Source: CANHVK01 sp044232905 | GTDB lineage: Bacteria; Bacteroidota; Bacteroidia; Flavobacteriales_D; Crocinitomicaceae | DNA: 7,560 nt | NCBI GenBank assembly: GCA_044232905.1 | Contig: JBIIKZ010000088.1 | Span: 1-7,560 of the forward strand | Direction: 5' to 3' | Shown here: positions 1-6,093 of the stretch, one piece after another | Position numbering within the stretch: position 1 is the first letter of the stretch | Layout: each line of letters starts with the position of its first letter | Program-made: the position numbers and the translations under genes | Notes under the pieces: generated by a model | Told to the model about the DNA's origin: nothing | Databases searched by the model: none | The model's input: the letters and a program-made list of their open reading frames with translations, nothing else

Positions 1-608
1 GATTTAAAAGCCTCCACATTAAAAACGGTGTTTAATAATTCCGAAATATTACTTGAGTCAGTTTCACTAGCAGCCTTGTTAATATCTCTAAAAAATGCAG
101 TATGAAATGCACTTAAATAAAATCCGTAAAGAAAAATACTAGCAGCTATAAAAACTGGCCAATATAAATTTAAATTAAAGTTATTTTTATAAGTACTACT
201 TTTTGCCTTATCATGCTCTATTTCTAAGTTTAAACACTGGCTTTTCAAATCGTTAATTTGAGCATTTTGGCTTGGAATATCAGTTGTTAGTATTTTCTTC
301 AGTTCAGCTTCCTGATTCGTTTTTTCGATATTTAAGGTTTCAATTTCTTTATTAACCTTGTCTTTTTCTTTATTCTGAGTTTCCTCATCTTCATTAGCAT
401 CAATAAAATATCCATTGCAGATATCCTGCAATAAATTTTTCAAAGATTCTAAATTTCCACCTGTAGCACCGGCTTTTTTATAACCTAATTCACGTAGGTC
501 GACTTTTACAGATTCAACCGGATTTGCTTGATTTAATTCAGCAGCATTGTTTTTTGTGTTTTTTTCAGAATCCTCGTTCTTGAAAAATAATTTGATAGGG
601 TTGTTCAT
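1..608 (-). CDS. Partial coiled-coil protein with a transmembrane segment (C-terminus outside window)
   Basis: An open frame runs from an ATG at 606-608 to the window edge with no stop, giving the first 202 residues, starting MNNPIKLFFK. I do not recognise the family. The N-terminal 70 residues are polar and Asn/Lys/Glu-rich. Residues about 72-138 are rich in Glu, Lys, Gln and spaced Leu/Ile, which looks like a coiled coil. Residues about 148-168 (LYWPVFIAASIFLYGFY) form one strong hydrophobic helix, after which the chain becomes polar again. This suggests a membrane protein with a long cytoplasmic coiled coil and a domain beyond the helix that lies off the edge. It is divergent from the 401-residue gene, with 195 bp between the starts. 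The role is unknown; given the neighbours it could be an accessory gene of a mobile element. The reading frame is well supported, the function is not. Confidence 0.75.
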   Translation of the reverse strand, partial: MNNPIKLFFKNEDSEKNTKNNAAELNQANPVESVKVDLRELGYKKAGATGGNLESLKNLLQDICNGYFIDANEDEETQNKEKDKVNKEIETLNIEKTNQEAELKKILTTDIPSQNAQINDLKSQCLNLEIEHDKAKSSTYKNNFNLNLYWPVFIAASIFLYGFYLSAFHTAFFRDINKAASETDSSNISELLNTVFNVEAFK

Positions 609-803
609 TGTATAAATTATTATTGGTTTCATCAATTTATAATCGAGCTATAAAAAGGTAACCATGAATAATAAAATATTGTATAACTTGCATTAGATGA
701 GTAGATTGGAATAGCAAAAAATGTTAATAGTATTGATAAGATTAAATCACCATACCATTAATTTTTAAAATATTTTGATTAAATTAGTTTAAACAATAAA
801 ACA
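609..803. other. Divergent AT-rich intergenic region, presumed promoters in both directions
   Basis: This 195-bp stretch separates two divergent genes, so it must carry promoters for both unless transcription reads in from elsewhere. I found no exact match to the Bacteroidetes promoter pattern (TTG near -33, TAnnTTTG near -7). Near misses are ATATTTTG about 30 bp before the plus-strand start and, on the minus strand, TACCTTTT about 40 bp before the minus-strand start. Neither is convincing. No long ORF, hairpin or repeat was seen. Confidence 0.4.
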
Positions 804-2009
804 ATGAAAAAACTAGTAAGCTCATTTTTTATCCCTATTTACGATGCCTATTTTTTAACGCTTAAATCTGACAATTCTTTAACGGAAAACGGGAAGATAG
901 CAGATGCGATTTTTCACGAGAGAGAATTTGCTGAATGGCTCAGGGTAAAGTTTAAAGGTAAGTTAACAAGTGAAACATTTATCCAATTTGCAGATGCAAA
1001 TAATTTTAAATCATACATTACCAAATATAATAAAACAATAAAGGGGGAGGATGAAAAAGAGAAACGCCAAGCTATTTATGATCAGGTTAGACTTTCAAAA
1101 CTTAAGCCTATTTCAAAGCATGAATATGATGTAGATATAGTAGAAAGTTATTTTAAAATAAAAGAGCTGTTAGAAAATGTAAAAATCCGAAAGGGTGTTT
1201 CAAAAGATGATTATTTAAATACAATAAAATATCAAGTAGAAATTCATTGTAATAATATGGATTTACCCGTTACTCAAATTTTACAGATGAAATATCCAAT
1301 CATTATAAATAGTAACATTCATGGTTTTGAGTCATTTTTGGGAAGAACTCTGCTTGCATTTGATATAAATAAAATTGAAGCAATTCTTAGTTACCAAAAT
1401 GCAATATGGAAAGGTAAAGGTTTATTTCCCTCATTTGTGGAACATGGTGTATATCGTTTTATAATAAATAATAGTCCATTTGATAACTCTATTCGACTTG
1501 AAAGAATAATGAATTGGGTTAACCAAAATCGTATGTTTTTAAAGCCTGAAGTTTCCAAAAATGATGATAATAAAAAATCAAAAGCAACACTAGATTTTGG
1601 TATTGAAAAAATAAAAGTTAATAATTATACCTATTGGCCTTATGGTGATGAGGATTTAAAGAAACTACATGACGCTTTAGTTTTTAAAAATATGATTTAT
1701 CATAACGACTCATTTTCTGAGTTATTCAAAATTTACATTGAATTCCCTAAAGACCCTATAGTTTGGAGATGGTCGCCAAACCAATTAATGTACTTATTGT
1801 ATTTAATATTTAAAAAGAAAAAGGAATATGATGGTTATAAGGTTCATGATATAGCTTGTAGGATATTTAAAAATTCAGGAGGTAATTTTTATAAAAAAAA
1901 CCTAAATACAATATTGAATCAAATAATTAGAAATCTTAATGATAAGCAACCGCTGAGTGCTAATCTTAAAACAATTAAAACAATTTTCAACGAGCTCAAA
2001 CTTGTTTAA
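804..2009 (+). CDS. Uncharacterised 401-aa protein with weak RteC-like C-terminus
   Basis: The frame is complete and well isolated, with ATG at 804 after an A-rich leader (aacaataaaaca) and TAA at 2007-2009. The protein is basic and apparently soluble, with no signal peptide or membrane helix. I do not recognise the N-terminal 300 residues, which are mostly charged and helical in character. The C-terminal part (about 318-380) reads DPIVWRWSPNQLMYLLYLIF, then a Lys-rich loop, an HDIACRIF stretch and GGNFYKKNLNTI. The order I-x-W, S-x-x-x-L-x-Y-L-x-Y, F and N-x-Y resembles the C-terminal region of RteC, a regulator of excision and transfer in Bacteroides conjugative transposons. That similarity is from memory of the motif order and is weak. 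RteC-type context would fit the mobilization-like and excisionase-like genes downstream. Otherwise it should be called hypothetical. Confidence 0.8.
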   Translation: MKKLVSSFFIPIYDAYFLTLKSDNSLTENGKIADAIFHEREFAEWLRVKFKGKLTSETFIQFADANNFKSYITKYNKTIKGEDEKEKRQAIYDQVRLSKLKPISKHEYDVDIVESYFKIKELLENVKIRKGVSKDDYLNTIKYQVEIHCNNMDLPVTQILQMKYPIIINSNIHGFESFLGRTLLAFDINKIEAILSYQNAIWKGKGLFPSFVEHGVYRFIINNSPFDNSIRLERIMNWVNQNRMFLKPEVSKNDDNKKSKATLDFGIEKIKVNNYTYWPYGDEDLKKLHDALVFKNMIYHNDSFSELFKIYIEFPKDPIVWRWSPNQLMYLLYLIFKKKKEYDGYKVHDIACRIFKNSGGNFYKKNLNTILNQIIRNLNDKQPLSANLKTIKTIFNELKLV

Positions 2010-2017
2010 TTTTCTAT

Positions 2018-2041
2018 CTTGACATCCCTTGACATCCCTTG
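2018..2041. repeat. Tandem 10-bp direct repeat (GACATCCCTT) upstream of the RHH gene
   Basis: The unit GACATCCCTT occurs twice in a row at 2021-2030 and 2031-2040, and the period-10 match extends from 2018 to 2041 (2.4 copies). Each copy contains TTGACA (2019-2024 and 2029-2034). It lies 9 bp after the stop of the 401-aa gene and about 85 bp before the start of the ribbon-helix-helix gene. A 10-bp period places both copies on one DNA face, as expected for a dimeric DNA-binding protein. It may be an operator, part of an oriT, or a duplicated -35-like element. Confidence 0.7.
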
Positions 2042-2089
2042 GCTTTTTTCAACGGGTATTAATTTCATTTCTTTTTATCATTGTAGCAC

Positions 2090-2105
2090 TTAAGAATAGT
2101 CTTAA
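2090..2105. promoter_or_regulatory. Short inverted repeat TTAAGA-ATAG-TCTTAA in the RHH gene leader
   Basis: Perfect 6-bp arms at 2090-2095 and 2100-2105 are separated by 4 bp, ending 20 bp before the start of the ribbon-helix-helix gene. Its position suits an operator for autoregulation or a small oriT-type hairpin. Short AT-rich palindromes are common by chance in DNA of this composition, so confidence is low. Confidence 0.3.
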
Positions 2106-2125
2106 TCGTTATAAAAATAAAAAAA

Positions 2126-2620
2126 ATGAACACAGAAAAAATTGATGATGAGATCATCGAAAATGGAAATCGAAAGGTTAATGTAGGCGTAAGAGTTTAC
2201 CCAGAACAAAAATTTAACTTAATTGATGCGGCAAAAGCGGTCGAAGTATCATTAAGTGAATATTGTGAGAACATGCTAATAACTCATCCTGGCTTATTAG
2301 AGGAAGTTAATAATTTGACTTATCAGTTGGATGATTTAAAACAAAAAAACGCCAACCTCGAACATTCCTTGGCAAGTAATGAGTCGCTAAAATTTAAAAG
2401 CAAAATAGATGCACTCTCCCAGGAAAATGCACTTTTAAAAAAGAGCATACAAGAACTAAAATCAAATTTACAAATTTACTCCGATCCCCGACTAGCATAT
2501 TTATATAGTAAGGCAAAGGGTCAGAGTGATACCATTATGACCGATAACGGGCAAATGAAAATCACTTTCAATACGCCAAAAGATGTTCTTTTAGCTTTAA
2601 TTTATTCACATATCCTTTAA
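2126..2620 (+). CDS. Ribbon-helix-helix/coiled-coil protein, BfmA/BtgA-like mobilization accessory protein
   Basis: The 164-residue protein has two clear parts. Residues about 17-54 read KVNVGVRVYPEQKFNL, then IDAAKAVEVSLSEYCENML: a short basic beta strand followed by two helices, the pattern of a ribbon-helix-helix DNA-binding domain. Residues about 57-118 are heptad-like with regular Leu/Ile (LEEVNNLTYQLDDLKQ onward), indicating a coiled coil. The domain order resembles the BfmA/BtgA family of Bacteroides mobilization proteins, which bind near oriT and help a relaxase; this is family knowledge and similarity judged by eye. No relaxase gene follows inside the window, so it may instead be an orphan regulator or a KfrA-like DNA organiser. 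ATG at 2126 follows an A-rich leader. The tandem repeat at 2018-2041 and inverted repeat at 2090-2105 are natural candidates for its binding sites. Confidence 0.75.
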   Translation: MNTEKIDDEIIENGNRKVNVGVRVYPEQKFNLIDAAKAVEVSLSEYCENMLITHPGLLEEVNNLTYQLDDLKQKNANLEHSLASNESLKFKSKIDALSQENALLKKSIQELKSNLQIYSDPRLAYLYSKAKGQSDTIMTDNGQMKITFNTPKDVLLALIYSHIL

Positions 2621-2630
2621 ACTCAAAATT

Positions 2631-2798
2631 ATGATATTTAAACAGATTCATACATTGCCAACCAATCCGAATTGGGGCAAAATAACATTAATTTCTTTAG
2701 CTGCAATCGGCGCTGGATGTATTGTATATCAAATAGCAAAATCCTATAAATTGAACGTACAACCAATTTCCCAAAAAAAAGATAATAAAAACGATTAG
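2631..2798 (+). CDS. Small single-pass membrane protein, 55 aa
   Basis: A short frame starts at ATG 2631, ten bases after the stop of the ribbon-helix-helix gene, and ends at TAG 2796-2798. It encodes MIFKQIHTLPTNPNWGKITL followed by more residues to total 55. Residues about 18-36 (ITLISLAAIGAGCIVYQIA) make one transmembrane helix with small residues, and the C-terminal tail is polar and Lys/Asn-rich (SQKKDNKND). The tight spacing, A-rich upstream bases, sensible membrane-protein composition and lack of a competing frame support a real gene translated together with the upstream one. I do not recognise the family. Small membrane proteins often accompany mobile-element genes, but no function can be assigned. 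Confidence 0.65.
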   Translation: MIFKQIHTLPTNPNWGKITLISLAAIGAGCIVYQIAKSYKLNVQPISQKKDNKND

Positions 2799-2800
2799 AA

Positions 2801-2821
2801 AAAATCACTAATAGTGATTTT
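2801..2821. promoter_or_regulatory. Perfect 10-bp palindrome: operator or weak terminator
   Basis: The arms AAAATCACTA (2801-2810) and TAGTGATTTT (2812-2821) are perfect reverse complements around one base. It begins two bases after the stop of the 55-aa gene and ends 21 bp before the helix-turn-helix gene. As RNA the stem would be AT-rich, weak and without a clean U run (TTTTAGTTTATT), so it is a poor terminator. The dyad with a central 1-bp spacer and its position favour an operator for a dimeric repressor, possibly the adjacent gene product. Confidence 0.6.
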
Positions 2822-2842
2822 AGTTTATTGAATTAATTAAAA

Positions 2843-3169
2843 ATGGAAGGAGTTACACTTATAGAGGGTAAGGCATTACTAAGTATTGTTCAGCGGTTAG
2901 AAAACATTGAGCAGAATCAGCTTGCTATTATGAAGCAGTTGCAAAACTTGATGCCAACTATAAATCAGAGTACTATTCCGGATTTCATTTCAATAAAAGA
3001 TGCTTGCAAAAAATACCATACTAGTCATGTAAATATTAACAACAAAATAAAACTCTATAAAGCTCTAAAAAATAGGGACATTGATAGACTGCGGTCTGGA
3101 GGTTTTTTGTTAATTAACGAGGCTGAGTTGCAGGAAGCTTTAAGGATAAAAGGTACGTACAAGTTATAA
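2843..3169 (+). CDS. Helix-turn-helix (excisionase/MerR-like) DNA-binding protein
   Basis: This 108-residue protein has a short amphipathic N-terminal region (about 10-38, ALLSIVQRLENIEQNQLAIM), probably a dimerising helix. It is followed by a small DNA-binding domain at about 46-102. The domain begins IPDFISIKDACKKYHTSHVN, where 'ISIKDAC' matches the first helix of Xis/MerR-type winged helix-turn-helix domains. It ends with RLRSGGFLLINEAELQEAL, the beta-hairpin wing and last helix normal for that family. Such proteins are frequent in Bacteroidetes integrative elements, where they act as excision factors or transcription regulators. ATG 2843 follows an AT-rich leader (gaattaattaaaa). The palindrome at 2801-2821 just upstream is a plausible binding site for autoregulation. 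It is the last plus-strand gene and converges on the minus-strand operon. Confidence 0.75.
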   Translation: MEGVTLIEGKALLSIVQRLENIEQNQLAIMKQLQNLMPTINQSTIPDFISIKDACKKYHTSHVNINNKIKLYKALKNRDIDRLRSGGFLLINEAELQEALRIKGTYKL

Positions 3170-3181
3170 ATTATAATTCAG

Positions 3182-3219
3182 CAAGGAGGCTTTTTTAATT
3201 GCTTAAAATTGCCTCTTTG
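3182..3219. terminator. Imperfect hairpin between convergent gene ends
   Basis: CAAGGAGGC (3182-3190) can pair with GCCTCTTTG (3211-3219) as a 9-bp stem with one G-U pair and a 20-base loop. It lies 12 bp after the helix-turn-helix gene stop and 14 bp before the end of the convergent membrane-protein gene, where a two-way terminator is expected. The loop is long and there is no clean U tract after the stem on either strand, so the call is tentative. Confidence 0.35.
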
Positions 3220-3233
3220 TTCTGTATAAAATA

Positions 3234-3578
3234 TTAATGCTTTGATTTTGATATGCCGTATAAAAGCAAAAGTAAAAAAATTATTAAACTGCCATTAACG
3301 AGCACATAAGTTGGCAAAATAAAATTGGTGAGTGCGAAAAATATTTGACTACTTAAATACAAAAGGAAAAATACTGCTCCCACAGTCCTTGTTAAAGTTG
3401 TTGTTCTCTCATAATCAAAAGAAATTGAAAATGCTGAAGTGCCAGATATAGTAAGCCCTATAAAACAACCAATGCCAAGGATAAGTTTGTTACCATCAAG
3501 TTGGTAACTAGATAAAAAATAGCTTATAATAGCAGCTAATAACAAAGATAGAATTAAGGTAAATGTATTTATTTTCAT
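3234..3578 (-). CDS. Four-helix integral membrane protein, hypothetical
   Basis: The 114-residue product is almost entirely hydrophobic, with four likely membrane helices at about 5-24, 31-52, 65-84 and 89-110. The only clear polar loop is SFDYERTTTLTRT (about 53-65), between helices 2 and 3, and the tail is short and basic (SKSKH). I do not recognise the family. The start at 3576-3578 lies 3 bp after the stop of the secreted-protein gene, so translation is probably coupled. As the last gene of the operon it may anchor or partner the secreted protein or the SPFH/ATPase assembly; that is inferred from gene order only. The length is typical of small DoxX- or DUF-type membrane proteins, but no family motif was found. 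Confidence 0.7.
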   Translation of the reverse strand: MKINTFTLILSLLLAAIISYFLSSYQLDGNKLILGIGCFIGLTISGTSAFSISFDYERTTTLTRTVGAVFFLLYLSSQIFFALTNFILPTYVLVNGSLIIFLLLLLYGISKSKH

Positions 3579-3581
3579 TTT

Positions 3582-4004
3582 TTATTTTTTAAAGATTGTT
3601 TCCCATGCCTTTTCATCTAAATACACTCTGCACGTGTCATTGATTAAAGCGCATTCTATTTTAAATGTTTCATTTGTTCCAAGTATTGTGCGTTGATAAG
3701 TTAATGACCAACTTGTTTTGTTTTTTACTTTTACGCCAACTCGTTTTAATGAATAACCAAAATTAGCATTAGTTAATCTTTCTACTAGTTTACTTTTATT
3801 ATTTACAGATGAACCATAAAAGAAAGGTAAAATTTTTTCGTATTGCTGATTTTTATGTAATGCCTGTAAATAAGTTAAAATATCGGTATTGTAAAAGCAT
3901 AAAGGGTTTTTATACAAACAATTATTTTTCTCTTGCGAATAGTTAACTTTACTTATACACAAAGTCAATAAGCAAATAAGATATATTTTTAAAATATACT
4001 TCAT
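3582..4004 (-). CDS. Small secreted protein with four mature cysteines, possible NTF2-like fold
   Basis: The 140-residue protein opens with a classic signal peptide: MKYILK, a hydrophobic core to about residue 19, then VNYSQ, a common processing-site ending in Bacteroidetes. There is no lipobox (LTLC has Leu before Cys), so it is probably periplasmic or extracellular and not a lipoprotein. The mature part has Cys at 29, 36, 118 and 125, which could make two disulfides. Its layout, a helix (TYLQALHKNQQYEKILPFFY) followed by beta strands (WSLTYQRTI, FKIECALI, TCRVYLD), is reminiscent of small NTF2-like/DUF4878-type domains, though this is weak. Its start codon shares one base with the stop of the upstream GYF gene (TAATG), indicating translational coupling. 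An envelope role linked to the SPFH/ATPase pair is inferred from the operon. Confidence 0.7.
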   Translation of the reverse strand: MKYILKIYLICLLTLCISKVNYSQEKNNCLYKNPLCFYNTDILTYLQALHKNQQYEKILPFFYGSSVNNKSKLVERLTNANFGYSLKRVGVKVKNKTSWSLTYQRTILGTNETFKIECALINDTCRVYLDEKAWETIFKK

Positions 4005-4354
4005 TATTTAATTGGTGGTGGCACCAAAGCAAATAACTTGTTTACATCCATAACTTGTTCAGCTGGCATCCAACTTGGCATACCTTGAAGCCAAACCATT
4101 GTTTGCTTTTGAACTCGCCCAGCTACTATATGTCCAGTTAATTCACTTTCATTAAAAGGACCTTGAGGTATATCATTTACTAATGCATAAAATTGTTTTG
4201 GTGCAGGTACTGGCATGTTTACATTATTAAACTGTGGTGTTTGCATCTGGCTCATGGCATGATTCATTGTTTGCATCATTTGCTGTGCAACAGCCATGCT
4301 CATACCAAACTCCATCATTTTTTCTATTGAATTAAAATTGTTGTCGTTACTCAT
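4004..4354 (-). CDS. Stand-alone GYF_2 (DUF4339) domain protein with Met-rich N-terminus
   Basis: This 116-residue protein has two parts. Residues 1-47 are Met/Gln/Asn-rich (11 Met, including MMEFGMSMAVAQQMMQTM) and predicted helical or disordered. Residues about 54-108 are a GYF_2 domain: FYALVNDIPQGPFNESEL, then AGR, TMVWLQGMPSWMPAEQV and KLF. The signature GPF...L...G...T.VW..GM..W..A..V is complete. It ends in a short proline run (VPPPIK). No catalytic domain is present, so it is best read as an adaptor or competitor using the same module found at the end of the ATPase and the SPFH protein. Its start lies 1 bp beyond the ATPase stop (TAAGATG). In eukaryotes GYF domains bind proline-rich peptides; whether bacterial GYF_2 does so is not established to my knowledge. 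Confidence 0.85.
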   Translation of the reverse strand: MSNDNNFNSIEKMMEFGMSMAVAQQMMQTMNHAMSQMQTPQFNNVNMPVPAPKQFYALVNDIPQGPFNESELTGHIVAGRVQKQTMVWLQGMPSWMPAEQVMDVNKLFALVPPPIK

Positions 4355-4355
4355 C

Positions 4356-6074
4356 TTATTTATTTATTAAATTAAATTCTAAAAATTGTTCGGCTAATAA
4401 CCAACCTGTCATTCCTGTTTTCCATAAATAGGTTTGATTATGTATTTGTCCAGAAGAAATAAAATTAAAAATATCATTTTCAGAATATGGCCCTATCCTT
4501 TGACCATCTTTTGCATAGTAATATTGAACAGAGTTATTTATTGATTGGTTAGTTCCATTATATGAATTCATACCCATCATGTTTGAAAACATATTCATGA
4601 GAGGATTAACTTTAACATCTGATTTTGTTGGTTTTTTAATTTTTTGACTTTTTGAAACTTTATCGGCTTTAATTTTTTCCTTTGCTTTTTCTTGTTTTTC
4701 AATTAGTTGTTTTTTTGTGTTTTCTAATTTTTCATTATAAGCAATAAGTTCTTTTGATACTTGGATGGTTGATTCTTTTTGTTTTGGGTATTTTTTATAT
4801 AACGGAGATTTATTTACACATGCCGTTAATTCCTCGTCAGTTAAAATTCCCATTCTTGATACTGGCGGAGCTAACATTGTTTTTATTACAGGAGTTGGTA
4901 CTCCATTTTCATTTAAAACTGTTATAAATGCTTCGCCAATCGCTAGGGTGGTTAAGTCCTCTTCAAGATTGTAAAAGTTAGTTACAGGAAAATTTTCCGC
5001 CATCAATTTTACAGCTTTTCTGTCCTTGGGTGTAAATGCCCTTAATGCATGTTGAATTTTAAATCCTAATTGCCCTAGAACGCTTGCTGATATATCAATT
5101 GGTGTTTGTGTGCAAAAAATAATTGAAACACCTTTGGAACGTATTAATTTTATGACGCTTTCTAATTTAGATTCTATTATTTTATTGGATTCATCAAATA
5201 ATAAATGTGCTTCATCAATAAACAAAACCAATTTAGGTTTTTCTAAATCGCCAATTTCTGGTAATGTATTATAAATGGTAGTTAAAAGGTATAATATAAA
5301 CGTAGAGAATAAAGATGGCTTATCTTGAATTTTAGTAAGTCTAATAATTGATAAATACCCTTTACCGTTTTTGTCAAACATCATAAAATCTGCAATATCA
5401 AAGCTAGGCGAATTTATAAATTCGTTAGCTCCTTGCTCTTCAAGTTCAGCAATGTTTCTAAGAATTGTGGCAACAGATGCTGAGGAAACACTTCCGTAAT
5501 TCTCCTGTATTTCTTCATCGTTATTGCATATTTTGGTCAAGATAAATTTTAAATCATGGAGTGTTTTAATAGGTAATTTTTTATCATTACAATATTTAAA
5601 TACGATGCTAATAATACCGGTTTGAACATTATTTAAATTTAAAATTTTAGCTAATAAAACAGAACCAAAATCTTCTAATTGCGCCTTCAATGAGAGTCCT
5701 ATATCATCTCCTAAACTCAAAAAGTTAACAGGAAAACCCTCGTAATTAAAAGGGTAATTTTCGTTTAGTTTTATTTTTCGTTCTTCTACTTTTTTGTTTT
5801 CATCGCCAGCAATAGCTAAACCACCCAGATCGCCTTTTAAATCCATTAAAATACATGGCACGCCATTACGAGAAAACTGTTCGGCTAACATTTGTAACGT
5901 TTTTGTTTTACCAGTACCAGTTGCACCTGCAATTAAGCCATGTCGATTTAATGTTGAAAGCGGTAGACGAATAATGGATTCTAAATTGTCTTGATTTTCA
6001 ATAATACCTATGCCAAGCGGAACGCTAATTCCGTTGAAAGTATAAGTAGTATTAACAGTTGTTGTAAAATCCAT
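4356..6074 (-). CDS. HerA-like ATPase (DUF853/YjgR type) fused to C-terminal GYF_2 domain
   Basis: The 572-residue protein is a FtsK/HerA-class P-loop ATPase. Walker A is GATGTGKT (50-57), followed by the family motif DLKGDLGGLA (78-87). Walker B is LVLFIDEAH (282-290, Asp287/Glu288), and CTQTPID (321-327) is the polar sensor region. The stretch VLGQLGFKIQHALRAFTPKD (332-351) holds the probable arginine finger Arg345 and is diagnostic of DUF853. GEAFITVLNENGVPTPV and APPVSRMG follow, as in YjgR. Such enzymes are expected to form hexameric motors; the substrate of YjgR-type members is unclear. After a Lys/Glu-rich coiled linker (about 440-485) comes a Met-rich segment (PLMNMFSNMMGMN, 491-503) and a GYF_2 domain (about 517-567: YYYAKDGQRIGPYSEN, YLWKTGMTGWLLAEQF). 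The typical family member is about 500 residues and lacks this tail. All catalytic motifs are intact. Confidence 0.92.
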   Translation of the reverse strand: MDFTTTVNTTYTFNGISVPLGIGIIENQDNLESIIRLPLSTLNRHGLIAGATGTGKTKTLQMLAEQFSRNGVPCILMDLKGDLGGLAIAGDENKKVEERKIKLNENYPFNYEGFPVNFLSLGDDIGLSLKAQLEDFGSVLLAKILNLNNVQTGIISIVFKYCNDKKLPIKTLHDLKFILTKICNNDEEIQENYGSVSSASVATILRNIAELEEQGANEFINSPSFDIADFMMFDKNGKGYLSIIRLTKIQDKPSLFSTFILYLLTTIYNTLPEIGDLEKPKLVLFIDEAHLLFDESNKIIESKLESVIKLIRSKGVSIIFCTQTPIDISASVLGQLGFKIQHALRAFTPKDRKAVKLMAENFPVTNFYNLEEDLTTLAIGEAFITVLNENGVPTPVIKTMLAPPVSRMGILTDEELTACVNKSPLYKKYPKQKESTIQVSKELIAYNEKLENTKKQLIEKQEKAKEKIKADKVSKSQKIKKPTKSDVKVNPLMNMFSNMMGMNSYNGTNQSINNSVQYYYAKDGQRIGPYSENDIFNFISSGQIHNQTYLWKTGMTGWLLAEQFLEFNLINK

Positions 6075-6093
6075 TTTTTAAAAGCTATTCAAT

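Noticed and set aside
2018..2041. CRISPR-like or iteron array
   Set aside because: Only 2.4 contiguous copies of a 10-bp unit, with no spacers and no replication initiator gene nearby.
3182..3219. Strong bidirectional intrinsic terminator
   Set aside because: The hairpin has a 20-base loop, one G-U pair and no U tract after the stem on either strand; kept only as a tentative feature.
3582..4004. Lipoprotein reading of the secreted protein because of Cys11 and Cys16 in its leader
   Set aside because: Neither cysteine sits in an acceptable lipobox (LTLC, LIC), and the leader continues hydrophobic past them to a normal cleavage-type ending.
4765..4974. 69-codon plus-strand open frame
   Set aside because: It lies wholly antisense to the DUF853 ATPase gene, whose motifs are intact; composition is that of a shadow frame.
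5794..5994. 66-codon plus-strand open frame
   Set aside because: Antisense to the Walker A region of the ATPase gene; no independent support.
4356..6074. Conjugation ATPase (VirB4/TraD/TraG type), suggested by nearby mobilization-like genes
   Set aside because: The HALRAFTPKD, VLGQLG and APPVSR segments are specific to DUF853/YjgR, and no other type IV secretion genes are present.
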